DNA from: Aculops lycopersici
Taxonomy: Eukaryota > Arthropoda > Arachnida > Trombidiformes > Eriophyidae
NCBI GenBank assembly: GCA_015350385.1
Contig: WNKI01000001.1
Coordinates: 8,666,130 to 8,730,129, forward strand
DNA: 64,000 nt
Direction: 5' to 3'
The position numbers were made by a program, and so were the translations under genes. The notes below the pieces were generated by a model. The model was not told the origin of the DNA and ran no database searches. It saw nothing but the letters and a program-made list of their open reading frames with translations. Of this stretch, positions 9,572 through 20,800 are shown one piece after another (positions within the stretch are counted from its first letter, which is position 1; each line of letters begins with the position of its first letter).

Positions 9572-11404
9572 TCACTGCTTTACCACAACCTGCACTGTGT
9601 CATTTTGATCCTTGCTCTCCACCTCGTCAACCTGTTGAGCTGTAGTTTGGTCCCAAGTTACCGTTGCGTCATCTCCCCTTGGGCTAGTGGGCGGCGTGTC
9701 AACGTCCGTCACATTCATTGGTATAAACTCACTGTTTGGTTGTTGGTCGCTTTTAGCCGACTTCTGGCTACTAGCAGAACCGGACCTCGAAGTCTTGGCT
9801 TCCGCTACTGCTGCTGCTGCCTCACCCGTGGGCTTACCTGCACTTGTAGCTGCGCTCGCGCCTGACTCGGCCGTAATTGGATTCGGTTGGTTGCGGCGCC
9901 GGATGCAGTTTACAATCTTTAGTCCCGAGTATATTGAGTATAACATGGCAGAGGTTGTAACTACTTGAGTTAAACAGGGAACATATGCGATGAAGTGATC
10001 GGGTTTCTCAAATATAACCATCAACACGGCAAAGGCAATGCCTGAGTTTTTGTACGTGCTACCAATACTAATGGCTACCGCTTGCTCTATGCTTCGTCCA
10101 TTGAATCCATTAACAAGGTAACCCAACAAAGCGGATATAATATATGTAGCCACTGAAATCAAAAAAGAAGTTAGGGTTATATCCCAATCGAACATCTGAT
10201 AAATGTGCCAATAAACAATGGAACTAAAGACAATAATATAAATGAGCACAAAAAAGGTAAGTGGCCTAAAGATTTTCCTAGAAATTTTTTGAGCCCTCTC
10301 ATGTTGACCAATAAATTTCCATCCAATAACCAGGGCAATGGATAGAACGAGGAAACTGGAGATCAAGCTTCCATATGGGATACGTGTCATGTAAATATCT
10401 CGCTCTTGCAAACCCATACTAACTTCCATGAGATAAAGCAAAATAGGCATTGACACTAGAGCACCAACTGTCGATGCAACCTGTAAACCTACTGAGAGTT
10501 CCTTGTCGCAATCTAACATCACAGTCCATAGGGTCGAAGCTGAGGCGGCCGGTCCACAGGCAAATACAAAGGAGCCAATACGATAGTTAATCTGATCGCC
10601 CAACAACCAAACTCCAAATGCATAAGATAATATTGGCATAACTAGAACTGATATAAGGAACCCCAATATTAAAGCTTGCGGTTTCTTGAGCATCTTGTTT
10701 ATATTTTCCTGATCCAATTGGGCGCCCAAGTTGATATAAGTCATGATGATAAGCAAAGTTACAGAAACAATGAATATGATATCCCATATTCCCTCGTATT
10801 GAAGTACTGTGATCTCAAGGTAATTTGAGTTTCTAATTGTACTTATTGTTCCGATTTTGTTTGTACCCGAGAGTTCGGTGTCAGCCAAACTAATAGTTGC
10901 ATGGCCAATATAATTGGCCCTCAATGAAACTGTAGCTCGCCAAGTGTAACCGTTGGCAGTTAGTTCTCGCTTTGATACTGATAGCCGATCTGTTCCATCT
11001 AAAATATCTAATATCTTAAACTGTGGTGACACGGTTTTTGCTACAAATTGTACAGTTATGAGGTCAAATTTTTGCAGTTGAATGAGCTTTTGGTCAAACT
11101 TTAAAATCACAACAACCTGTCGAGTTTCGTTCATTGTCATCTTGAGCTTCTGGCCCTCGACTGCAATCTCGGCCTTGTCGAAAGATAATTGAATGGGTGG
11201 TGCAGAGGCTAAAGCTTGACATTGTACCGAGTTAAATCCGAGGATTAACACTAGGCAACAGGTGGCCGCTAGTTGGGCCAGAAGCAATTTGCGGGGTATC
11301 CTCGAGCGGTTCTTGGTCATAGCGGCATACAGCGAGCGAGTTCTTGTCTTGTGATGGTGATCGTGGTGGTGATTTAAGTTTGTGTGCTGATGCTTAATAA
11401 TCAT
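9572..11404 (-). CDS. SLC10-family (sodium/bile acid cotransporter-like) carrier
   Basis: Single-exon gene, 610 codons. The layout matches the SLC10A3/SLC10A5-like branch: a hydrophobic signal segment (LLLAQLAATCCLVLILGF), an extracellular beta-rich domain of about 150 residues, then a multi-pass carrier domain beginning near WDIIFIVSVTLLIIMTYINLG. Family landmarks in the membrane domain include FACGPAASAST and SIGSTYKNSGIAFAVLM. The C-terminal tail (after about residue 505) is hydrophilic, rich in Ala, Ser and Gln, and probably cytosolic. The first in-frame ATG is at 11404, giving a His-rich leader; the ATG at 11320 (MTKNRSR) would start directly before the signal peptide and may be the true start. 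Bile acids are vertebrate compounds, so the substrate in this organism is unknown. Confidence 0.88.
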   Translation of the reverse strand: MIIKHQHTNLNHHHDHHHKTRTRSLYAAMTKNRSRIPRKLLLAQLAATCCLVLILGFNSVQCQALASAPPIQLSFDKAEIAVEGQKLKMTMNETRQVVVILKFDQKLIQLQKFDLITVQFVAKTVSPQFKILDILDGTDRLSVSKRELTANGYTWRATVSLRANYIGHATISLADTELSGTNKIGTISTIRNSNYLEITVLQYEGIWDIIFIVSVTLLIIMTYINLGAQLDQENINKMLKKPQALILGFLISVLVMPILSYAFGVWLLGDQINYRIGSFVFACGPAASASTLWTVMLDCDKELSVGLQVASTVGALVSMPILLYLMEVSMGLQERDIYMTRIPYGSLISSFLVLSIALVIGWKFIGQHERAQKISRKIFRPLTFFVLIYIIVFSSIVYWHIYQMFDWDITLTSFLISVATYIISALLGYLVNGFNGRSIEQAVAISIGSTYKNSGIAFAVLMVIFEKPDHFIAYVPCLTQVVTTSAMLYSIYSGLKIVNCIRRRNQPNPITAESGASAATSAGKPTGEAAAAVAEAKTSRSGSASSQKSAKSDQQPNSEFIPMNVTDVDTPPTSPRGDDATVTWDQTTAQQVDEVESKDQNDTVQVVVKQ

Positions 11405-12635
11405 CTAAATGCTAAATAATTAATCTGTCTAAATGATTCTTATAAGTTGATCCTGATGATATAATTAAGTTATTGAACATGGCGGTGGTTTTGGTGGTGG
11501 TCGTGGTGGTTGTTGTTGGTTAGAAAAAGTGCAACACGTTGCTGTTTCTCATTGTTTGTTGTCCGCCGCAAGTTTACGGCTACCATCTTACCACTGGCAC
11601 TACAATTACCATTGTTACTTCAACTAATACAACTACCACCACCATCACTACTACTAATATCACTAAACTCCCTGTGTGGCTACTGGGCACAATGGTAAGC
11701 TAGCTGCGCCAATAATAGTTAATAATGATGACAAATACTCATCATCATCATCATTAACCTCATGGTCTTCGTCGTCGTAGATGGTTACTGTGCCTAGTTG
11801 TCGTGAGTGGTGGCGGCGGCAGCTGCGCTAGTATTGCAGCTAGCCAGCAAGCTAACTTGCTCGTTAGTCGGCTTACTGTTCAAAGACGGGTGATGTGCTG
11901 TAGTCATCATCTAGTGATTGAAACCATCACTTGTTGATTCTCTTCTCAGTTCTGAGCTTGTACAATCCCATTGTGTTTGGCAGAGAAATCACTCAACAAT
12001 TTGGAATGCTATAGGAGCCTAGAAGACAACGTCCGTAAGCATTAATTGTTACTGTATTAATATTGGTAGCGGCAACGATATTTAACAGATCGATGCTATC
12101 TACAGATTTCTTGCTCGCCTTCATTGATCATCCATCTAGTCGTTTGATTGCGTGTGCAAAGATAATCAGTTAGGCTGTTTACCTTTCAGTTGTGGATTGC
12201 ATGGTTCCGACAAATTGAGGGCCTCTGATTCATTGTTTGAACTGTTCATTGTTTCAGACGACTGACCACTCTACAGGGGGGTGTAAATTTCTGATCGATT
12301 TCTCTCTCGTGGGGGTTTTCGATCTATTGTTTTGGTAGATTACTCAGCTGGGTGCTTCGTGATACCCTTAGTCAAGTAATGAGATTAGTGTCGAAAGTAA
12401 TTCACCAAACTCAAGACTGGTGGCAAAACTCCCAGTGTCTTATCTCCATCTCTTTGCAACTCATATCATGTCTTCAATCTGCAATAAATGTTGTTTATCT
12501 CGCTACCGTCTTCTTGGTTATTGCTTGGTATCGTCGTTGTTGTCGTCTTTGTTTTGGCTATAACCATGACGATAGTTAAACCCGATCCGCACTAAAGTCC
12601 CAGCTACGTCCAGTCTACTTAAAATCTAGTCTAAT
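11405..12635. other. Divergent intergenic region
   Basis: 1.2 kb between the SLC10-type gene (-) and the small secreted gene (+), presumably holding both promoters. It contains short GTT/GGT-rich and TCA-rich runs. Open frames are short and use non-ATG starts; no gene is supported. Confidence 0.5.
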
Positions 12636-13390
12636 ATGAAATTTTTACAACTATTGTCGTTAGGCTGCATCTTGGTTGCAAGCATTGTCGTAAGTATCCT
12701 TTGTATGTGATTGAATCAATAGATTATATGTTATGAATCAATTCTGACCTCGTGAGATTTACAGTTAGTTGAGGCGAAAATCGAGAAGGATGGGAGGAAT
12801 GTTAGGCATTTTGTGGCAAAACGCAGCGGATTATTTGGTAAGGTAGGCCAAAAGGAGATTCAGGTGGCCAAACAGTTGGTCAAAGATTTTGAGCGAGATT
12901 TCGGCTATGTCACCCTCTATAAACCAGTTTACTACAAACAAACGGTCACCGAAATTACCAAATACACATTCAAGGTTAGTATAGTTTTAATTGATTTGAT
13001 TGTGAAATGACGTTTGAATTGCTTAAATTAACAAACAGTTCAACACCCACCGATCCACAGGTGCTAGTGGCAAAGGCGCGTCGCACCAAACCAAACTGGA
13101 TCCTCATTGAGGCTCAAGGCTCGATAGCTGGTCGCCTAGATTATAAGGGCTATAAGCCCATCACTCCAGAGAGTCGAGGTTACCCATACAAAACACGCGA
13201 ACCTTACAGGTATGACTACTTCGATGACGATGACGATGATGACGAGGACGATGATGACGAGGACGATGATACGGATGGCGATTATTCAGATGATAACACT
13301 GACCTGGATACAACCGATGATGAAAAGTGTTTCTGTGATACCGATGACGACGATAGTTCGGATGACGATACGACCGATGACGAATGCTGA
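12636..13390 (+). CDS. Secreted protein with an extreme aspartate-rich tail
   Basis: Three-exon gene assembled from splice signals: exons 12636-12689, 12765-12974 and 13061-13390, with introns of 75 and 86 bp (GTAAGT...ACAG and GTTAGT...CACAG), all in phase 0. The product is 197 aa. It begins with a clear signal peptide (MKFLQLLSLGCILVASIV, exactly exon 1), then a basic middle region (residues about 20-130) rich in Lys, Tyr and Val, then a tail of about 65 residues made mostly of Asp, with Glu, Ser and Thr and two or three cysteines (CFC near the middle, final residue Cys). No family is recognised. The acidic tail could bind calcium or a basic surface, but that is inference. It faces the sphingomyelinase gene. 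Confidence 0.75.
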
Positions 13391-13731
13391 TAGTACATTG
13401 TAAGCACTAGTGAATCATGGAAGCTCAAATTATCAACACGATTCGATATCTTGGATTCATGATAATAATCATTATTATTACTATATGGACAGTCGAAATC
13501 TAATTTATGATTCCATATTATTTTCAAAATAGATTTAAACAATTTATGTTCCTTTCTTTCGTTTTTTATGATTGTTGGCTTGCTCGACTCGAGCTATATG
13601 ATAATCACCTCTATGATCCTTCTGACTATGACATGGAATCTAGATCTAATTTTGAAATGCAACACAAATCAAATCCTCACTTTTGTTGGGGTTTTCATAG
13701 CTAAATGTTCCAATAATCACTAGCTCAAGTC
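13391..13731. other. Convergent 3' flanks
   Basis: AT-rich spacer between the secreted-protein gene (+) and the sphingomyelinase gene (-). No gene or repeat recognised. Confidence 0.5.
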
Positions 13732-15741
13732 TCACCTGAGATTGTAGTAATTCTTCTGTCCTGACTGATGATCCTTTGCAACCGCCATCTTACAGGTGAT
13801 ATCGTTCAGAGTCGCCTCTATAGCTCCCTGCTCAAATCTATAGCTCAAGAAACCAATAAGAACTGCAATTGCAAATAGGAACGATGATGCCAGCCACATG
13901 AATACGATTGTTGAGATTGGTATTAGTTCATTAGCTAGAGCATAATAGGTGGCCGAGGGAAGTGTTATGATAAACATGAGCAATACAACGTAGAATAATT
14001 GAGTTTTAGAGGTTCTATTGTACTGATAATATTGCATGAGCACGTCCTGTGTTGCCTCCAAAACTTGTAGACTACACTCTTGATATGACATATTGATTGG
14101 CACTTCCTCAGGGACCCACTGGTTTGTTGTCTCTTGGATCTTGCTTGCATCATTGAGAGAGGTCTTCGATTCGACTAGTGAAGAAAGGGGGCGACTATGC
14201 TCCGGAGGTAAATCGTCATCATTTGAGCTATTGTAGTTATCAATGTTGTTCTTCTTCATTAGATCATGACTTATGTCGCAAATCTTCAACTCCACCATCA
14301 CCGGCTCATGATCACTTAAAGAACAATCCAGAGTAGGATCTTTACTCTCTGAGGCAATCCTATCCACCACACAGTGGCCATGAGTTAGTAGACTACATAA
14401 TATAAAGTCAATCCTTTTCGATGGCGACCTCTTCGGCCGCTTGAGACTAAGGGATTCCAATAGACTAGCTGGCCTGCTAACCATTGAGCTATTATTGCTA
14501 CTACTTCGATCTAATTTTGGGTCAATCTTTTCATCACCTGACTTCAAATCGCTTGATGACGAGCTCAAATCTTGGCGAGTTGATGAGATGTTGTTGTTGA
14601 TATTATTGTTATTGTTATTATTATTATTGATATGATTTGGATACTTGAATCCTTTGTGCTCAACGTTGCTTGGCGTAAAAGAATTCCTCGGGTGGCAATA
14701 AGTTATATCCTCATCATCGGTGTCACTATCAAACAATTGGACTATTTTGTTACGATACCCCTCAAGGGTGTCTAGTAGGTAATGCTCGCCTAGTTTGCTA
14801 CGACAAAAACCCATTTTAGCATTCTCTGAGCTAGCACCACTATCATCTGACGTAGTGGAGAAACAAAGTTTCTTTTTGTAATTCATCATTTTATGCTTAT
14901 GAATAATATTTGAGCTTGGATTTGTGTAACGCGATGTTTTGAAACAATCTGTTAAGCCTGCCATGGTGGTTAGGATTTTGTATGGTAGTTCGGAGGAGGT
15001 TGAATTCATGTCGCCAGCTACGATGAGTAAGTCTTTGCCGTTTGTTCGCCTATTGCAAGCTGTATCTTGGATGAAGGTAATGAATCTAGCCAGCTGATAA
15101 CTCTGGCAAACTCGATGTACTGAATACTGGTCATGGACTGGTTCATTTTCCTTATAGTAGGCATGGGTATGCGTTGAAAACAAGTGCAGAGATAATCCGT
15201 CAAAGTCGACTCGCGAATAGGCAATACCTTTGCCAGCAAACCAGTCGCCATGCCAGGGATAGAATGGTGAGCCATTAAGAGAATAGGGTTCAAAGTGGAT
15301 CACTTTTGGTAGCCATTTGCATAGAATGACAATCCCGCTAGAGCCCAAAACACTACCCGATCTAAACAAGTGAGCAAAACGATAGATATCCTTTGTTCCA
15401 TTCTTGATAATCTCAAAATCTGACGTAACCCAAACTTCTTGAAGGAAGACTATATCGCAGTTATTTTCGCGCAAGTATCTCACTATTCCGGCCATCCGCT
15501 GCTGGCGCCTCTTTGCTCCCAACCACAAGCCCCAACAATTTAGGGTCAGAACCCTGATTGTAAACTCTTCATTGGGCTCCGGTTCGGATATTTTCTGATT
15601 GTGCTTGGTGTAGCTGTTTCCATTTGATGTTTGATGTTCGCGACTAGCATTGTTGCTGTAACTACTGTTACTACTTTGGCTAGTATGGCTGGTATTGTTG
15701 CTAGAGCTATGGTTGTGATGATGGCCTCCAACACTCGACAT
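13732..15741 (-). CDS. SMPD2: Neutral sphingomyelinase (SMPD2-like)
   Basis: Single-exon gene, 669 codons. It should hydrolyse sphingomyelin to ceramide and phosphocholine at intracellular membranes. The endonuclease/exonuclease/phosphatase-fold active site is complete: LNCWG (Asn68), FLQEVW (Glu102, metal ligand), HGDWF, THTHAYY, AGDMNS (Asp244/Asn246) and C-terminal SDHEPV with the catalytic His. Two adjacent hydrophobic segments near the C-terminus (LFYVVLLMFIITLPSATYYA and STIVFMWLASSFLFAIAVLI) match the membrane anchors of SMPD2. Between AGDMNS and SDHEPV there is a long insert of Asn, Ser and charged residues, absent from the compact human enzyme. The N-terminal 50 residues are a His/Ser/Asn-rich leader. 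The ATG at 15741 is the first in frame. Confidence 0.92.
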   Translation of the reverse strand: MSSVGGHHHNHSSSNNTSHTSQSSNSSYSNNASREHQTSNGNSYTKHNQKISEPEPNEEFTIRVLTLNCWGLWLGAKRRQQRMAGIVRYLRENNCDIVFLQEVWVTSDFEIIKNGTKDIYRFAHLFRSGSVLGSSGIVILCKWLPKVIHFEPYSLNGSPFYPWHGDWFAGKGIAYSRVDFDGLSLHLFSTHTHAYYKENEPVHDQYSVHRVCQSYQLARFITFIQDTACNRRTNGKDLLIVAGDMNSTSSELPYKILTTMAGLTDCFKTSRYTNPSSNIIHKHKMMNYKKKLCFSTTSDDSGASSENAKMGFCRSKLGEHYLLDTLEGYRNKIVQLFDSDTDDEDITYCHPRNSFTPSNVEHKGFKYPNHINNNNNNNNNINNNISSTRQDLSSSSSDLKSGDEKIDPKLDRSSSNNSSMVSRPASLLESLSLKRPKRSPSKRIDFILCSLLTHGHCVVDRIASESKDPTLDCSLSDHEPVMVELKICDISHDLMKKNNIDNYNSSNDDDLPPEHSRPLSSLVESKTSLNDASKIQETTNQWVPEEVPINMSYQECSLQVLEATQDVLMQYYQYNRTSKTQLFYVVLLMFIITLPSATYYALANELIPISTIVFMWLASSFLFAIAVLIGFLSYRFEQGAIEATLNDITCKMAVAKDHQSGQKNYYNLR

Positions 15742-17856
15742 GATGATTGCAAGATTGGATATGTTTTGTTGTGACTTGTTGTTTCGTTAAATTTGACTAA
15801 TAAAACCTAATAGAGATGTTATGTTGTTGCTTGTGTTGTGCTAGAAAACAACATCATAACTCAGTGAAACAAATCCTTCCTGGAATCCATATTCCAACTA
15901 TGGGTTATAATATCAATCTAAATTTATAGAGAATTAGTGAAGAGGAGACCAGTGAGGAAAGGATAGCGGGAAACAAAGAGAGAGAGGAACTAATAATTTT
16001 TGCCTTGTCTCTTTCATCATTGAGCGCAAAAAGCCACCATCGTAGTCGTCATACCAATTTCCATTACAATTGCGTAGAAACCTTCAAGCGAAAAGGCAGT
16101 CGTTCGCTTTCGCTGTCGATTTTTGTGTTGTTGTTTTTGTTGCCGCTGTTTGAATTCTAGACTCAAGGGAGCGTACGTTCACTTGGTCGTACGCATACGA
16201 AACGAAAGCATGCATTCATACGCAGTGTACGAAACCAACGCGCGGCCCGCACGGGACGACGCACTTGTTTGCCACGACAGGGCGACTAAAACGCACCTCT
16301 CAAACAGTGTTTGATCACCGGCCGTGAACCAGTGTTGGTTTGTTTTGAATTTGGAGATGGATTTGTGATTCATCAATTAGTGGGCACCAGGTGTAATCTT
16401 TGCGAATGAATCTAGGGTAAACATGATCTCAAATTTGGACCCTGAATAGATTTCTAATTATCTTAGAGCGGCGAGTTTAGGCTGGAGAGTGTAAAAGTGA
16501 AACCGTGAAACAATTGACAGATTTTTTGATGATTTGAGCATATAAATGAGTGAATGAAATGACTAATCATATTAAATTGGCATCGGAACAAACTAAAATT
16601 GATTGGTCCAGCTGATATGATTCGCAACAGACTAGAATGCTCCTGATGATTGTCTCTCTGTTTGTGGTTGACAATAGCGCGAGAAAATAACAGTGTGTCT
16701 GACGACAGGTGCAGCAACAACAACGTTTGTGAAAATCTACCAGCCAGATGTTCAATCTTCGACGACTCCAGCTGGCGCCTGCGACCACAACCACTTGTTG
16801 AACCATTGAACTGGCGATCAATTTGGATCGAGACTTTGTCCACAGGAAACGAGATTTTGATCTTCCATGGCTACCTCACCATCGATCAAAATGAATTGAA
16901 TGGACTTCTAGAACACCAAAAAATTTATGGAAGTTTCCATCTAGAGAGCAGGACAAAAGTACATGCGGTGGTGGGTCTTCAAGGATGAACTCTAACTACA
17001 ACGACTGTACAAGCGACGTAAAGGCTAAAATCCGAGTGACTGACTGGCTGACTGAAAGTTGTAAAAGATGCAAATGACGAAAAACTTATGGATAAAGTTT
17101 ATTGAGTTTTAAACCAACCAATAGCAACGGCTTCTTTACCAAAGGAAAATATCCCGGGATTTAGAAATGACGAATTGAATATGGTGCACGCAAATCAGGG
17201 GCAAGGTGTGCAAGTTTATTTATATAATCATCACAAGTTGTAGTGGACATGTACAGGTTGATGGAGGCGTTAAAATTATGATAATTTTACAACACACAAG
17301 CCCGGCGGCCCAGAAGGCGACAGGAACCAAATCACCTGTCGGCGCCGTCGGTGGTTCAGGCGGCGGCGACGACGACGGCTGTTCTCCAGCTCTGCTAACG
17401 GATCATTCGAACTTGTGTCGTGGTGATCACTTTGAACTCTCGGCGACAATTAGTGGCAAGGATGTCGACCAAACTCCACGAGCCCGAACCAAATAGATGA
17501 AACTGAAAGGTGAGCGCAGGTTAGCTGGCTATACTAACTAACTAACTCTTGTTTAGTCATTGGCTATGAGGACAGTTCCTCTTTATCGTTGTCGTCGATG
17601 TTGTTAATATAAATATAAGTATAATGTTGGACTAGTGATTGAGACAACAGACAGACCCATCAAACTTCTGATGATTCGACCGACTTTACCTGGTCGGTAA
17701 TTAGCCTTTGTGGTGTTAGTGGGGCATCGAATCGGTTGAGGCTATGGCTGCAGCAATGCGCGGCTACGCCGGTGATGACCCCAATCGAGATCACAACTTA
17801 CTCTCCCTGTCCCTGGGGTCCCTGTGTCCTCACCGCAACTACAACTCTCCAAAAGT
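15742..17856. other. Intergenic, sphingomyelinase promoter side
   Basis: 2.1 kb between the 5' end of the sphingomyelinase gene (-) and the 3' end of the ABCC gene (-). Open frames of about 100 codons exist on the plus strand (16650-16988, 17206-17496) but show no domain, signal peptide or supporting splice structure. Nothing is called. Confidence 0.45.
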
Positions 17857-20800
17857 CTATGATTCAGTATTCGAAACCGAAACAGGTGGTTGCAGTGTAG
17901 GCATATTTTGATGCAGACCAATTAGATGACTGTTGCCTCTTGCCATAAGCTGCTCAGGTGTATCGAAATCAACGATTCGTCCCGCATCCAAGACCATAAT
18001 GCGATCATAGTCCACTATGGTCTCTAATCTATGAGCGATCGTCATTACGGTGCAATGTTTGAACTCGCTTCTAATTACCGTTTGTATAATTGCATCTGTG
18101 TTCGGGTCAATATTGGCTGTTGCCTCATCCAGAACAATAAGCTTATTGCGCCTTAATAAAACTCTTGCCAAACAAAATAATTGCTTTTGCCCTGTAGAGA
18201 AACAGCAACCACTTGCTCCTATATCATAGTCCAGCTTGCCAGGTAACGAACTGACAGTTTCGCGTAAATTTGCCTTATCCAATGAGGACCATAAACTAAA
18301 GTCATCATACCAATGGAATGGATCTAAATTTTTGCGAATCGTTGTCGAGAATAGAATTGGCGTTTGTGGGATGATTCCAATGGAGCTGCGTAATTTGATC
18401 AACTTTAGTTGTTTTATATCCACATCGTCTACTAGAATTGAGCCATCAAAATCGTACAATCTAAACAGTGTTGTCATGATGGACGATTTACCTGCACCCG
18501 TACGCCCAATAATGGCCACTTTTTCACCTGGCGCTAGCTTAAAGTTAATTTTTTTCAAAACTGGCTTGTCGGACTTGTTGTTGTAATACAAATCCACATT
18601 TCTAAACTCAACCTGGCCCCGCGTTAGCCAGTTGGTCAAACATGATGGATTCTGAATTTGAGTTAGTTCCCTTTGATGTCTATCCATTTTGATGGCGCTA
18701 CTCAACGCCTCACTTGTTGTTTCATGATTAGTGGTAGCAGGCACCAACGAGGTTATCCTCGTCCATCTTTTCTCCATCACTCCTGTATCTAAATCGCCGC
18801 CACCAGCAGCTGCGATATTTGTGAACTCTTTTTTGCTCAACTTGCTTATCTCCTGCTTGCCTCCGATGGACTTAACTTTACTCCTACAACAAACCGACTC
18901 CTTCGGCTCCTCTTGAGGTAAATTACAATAGTCAATGACCCGTTCAACGCTCGTCATGAGAGACTCCGTTTCAGTCAATTTCATGACTCCGTGTTGCGTA
19001 AGTCCACTCAATAACATGGCACTTGTTATGACCAAACCCGCAGAGGGACCTGTTAAACCTGAGACGACTACCCAACAGGCAATTAGTGAGGTGTAACTTG
19101 CGGTCAGCCAATCCAAACAAACGGCAATGCTACGATCGCAGCCAATGTATAAGAGAAAGATAGAAGTATGCTTGTCTTGGTGTTGCATGAATAATTGCTC
19201 AAATCTACGCTCGGATTTAGTTGCCCTAATAGTTTGGAGGCCATTCAAAGTTGTTGAAATATGAGTTATAATTGGACTCTTAGACATGCCCTCTAATCTT
19301 CTGATAGTTTTTGTTGGCTTAACGTGAATCGAATGGAAGAATGAGCAAATAAACGCAACAACCAATGAAGGCAAAGCTAATGTTATATCAACAAGACCTA
19401 CAACAATAAAGGTGGCCGCCGTTTGTAATAAAACATCATAAGCTTGATTCGCATTATATGGTATTGACTCATCTAGGTTTCCAATGTCGCGAGTTGCTCG
19501 ATTCAAAAATCTACCTATGGGATTCGAGTCGAAGAATTGGACCTTTGCAAATAAAGCATTATCAGTTAGCTTTCTATAAAGTATAATGGCCGACTGAGCT
19601 GAAGTGATAATCGAGAGTGCATTTGTTAGGGCACATGATGAGAATAATACCAGAAGTAGTATCGTGCAAGCAATAACATGTTGGCCAGAGGTAAAATTGT
19701 ACACTATACTATATAATGGCCTGTAAATTGGCTGCACATTTAAGATTGCCTCAGACTCCTCTAGCAAATTCCCATCCGCTACCACAACTACATTGTCGTC
19801 ATTGCTTGTGTGACCCACAATACTTGAGGTAGTAGTTGTGGTCAAACTGGCATTGTAGTTTGAGATTGAGGTGCCACCACTACTAGAACTAAAATTACCT
19901 CCGTCAATAGTGTTATTGCCGTTGCTTTTTAATTGCTCTTGTTCATGGCTATCACTATCAAAATAGTTGTAGTGCAACAAGTTGCCGTTGCTGCTCAACG
20001 TTTGTTCCGAACTTGAATCTCGACTTGCAGACGAGCTACCGAGCTCACCGAAAGGAGGTTCAGAATGGAAGTCAACATTCTTCCTATTATTGCTATCCTG
20101 TATACCACCTGCTAATAATGTGGCACTGGGCTGCAGAAGTGGCAGCGTTAACGACTGGCCTGCTGCTCCTGCTAGACGACCACGACGACGATGAGGAGGA
20201 AGGTAGAGATTATAGAAGCGATTGTGTGTATGGAGGTTTGTTTGTTGTTAGTCACGTTGATTTCACGGGATGACCGAAGTGATTAAGGTGAGAGGTTAAT
20301 TTAGTTGCTGCTCATGAGTGTATATTGACTTGGTTGGTTTGTGTGTCCATTTGGTGGCTCATATCTTAGTTGAAATCTCAATTATCTCTCCCTCTCTCGC
20401 TTTGAACGCTCTCTCTTGCTCTTGCTCTCGCTCTCCGTCTCGCTTTCCATTTGTTCCTACCAACGGCCGAGACTTCATGAAACTTACCATATGAAACCGA
20501 TGACGAAGTCAAGGGACTGAGTTGAGCCGACGATGAGGAATCAGATCCAGGCAACTTGTCGTACTCAATTATATCGGACAGATTGCTATTTACTAATGGC
20601 CGCCTACCAATAGTATCGACCGAATCATTTGTTATGTTTGCGATTAATTGTTGGTTTACATCGTATATTTCTCCCACTAGAACCTCATTTCTCTCAACCA
20701 AACTCCAAACCGTCAAATAAATATCAACCGTTGAGAGTAGAGTTTGAGTGATCAAAAAGGTGAGTATAAGCAGAGCTAATCTTGTTCTAGAAGTTTGTGT

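Noticed and set aside
13282..13542. Serine-rich minus-strand frame
   Set aside because: Antisense shadow of the aspartate-rich tail of the secreted protein.
16650..17496. Two plus-strand frames of about 100 codons between sphingomyelinase and ABCC
   Set aside because: No domain, no splice structure, low-complexity parts; likely chance frames.
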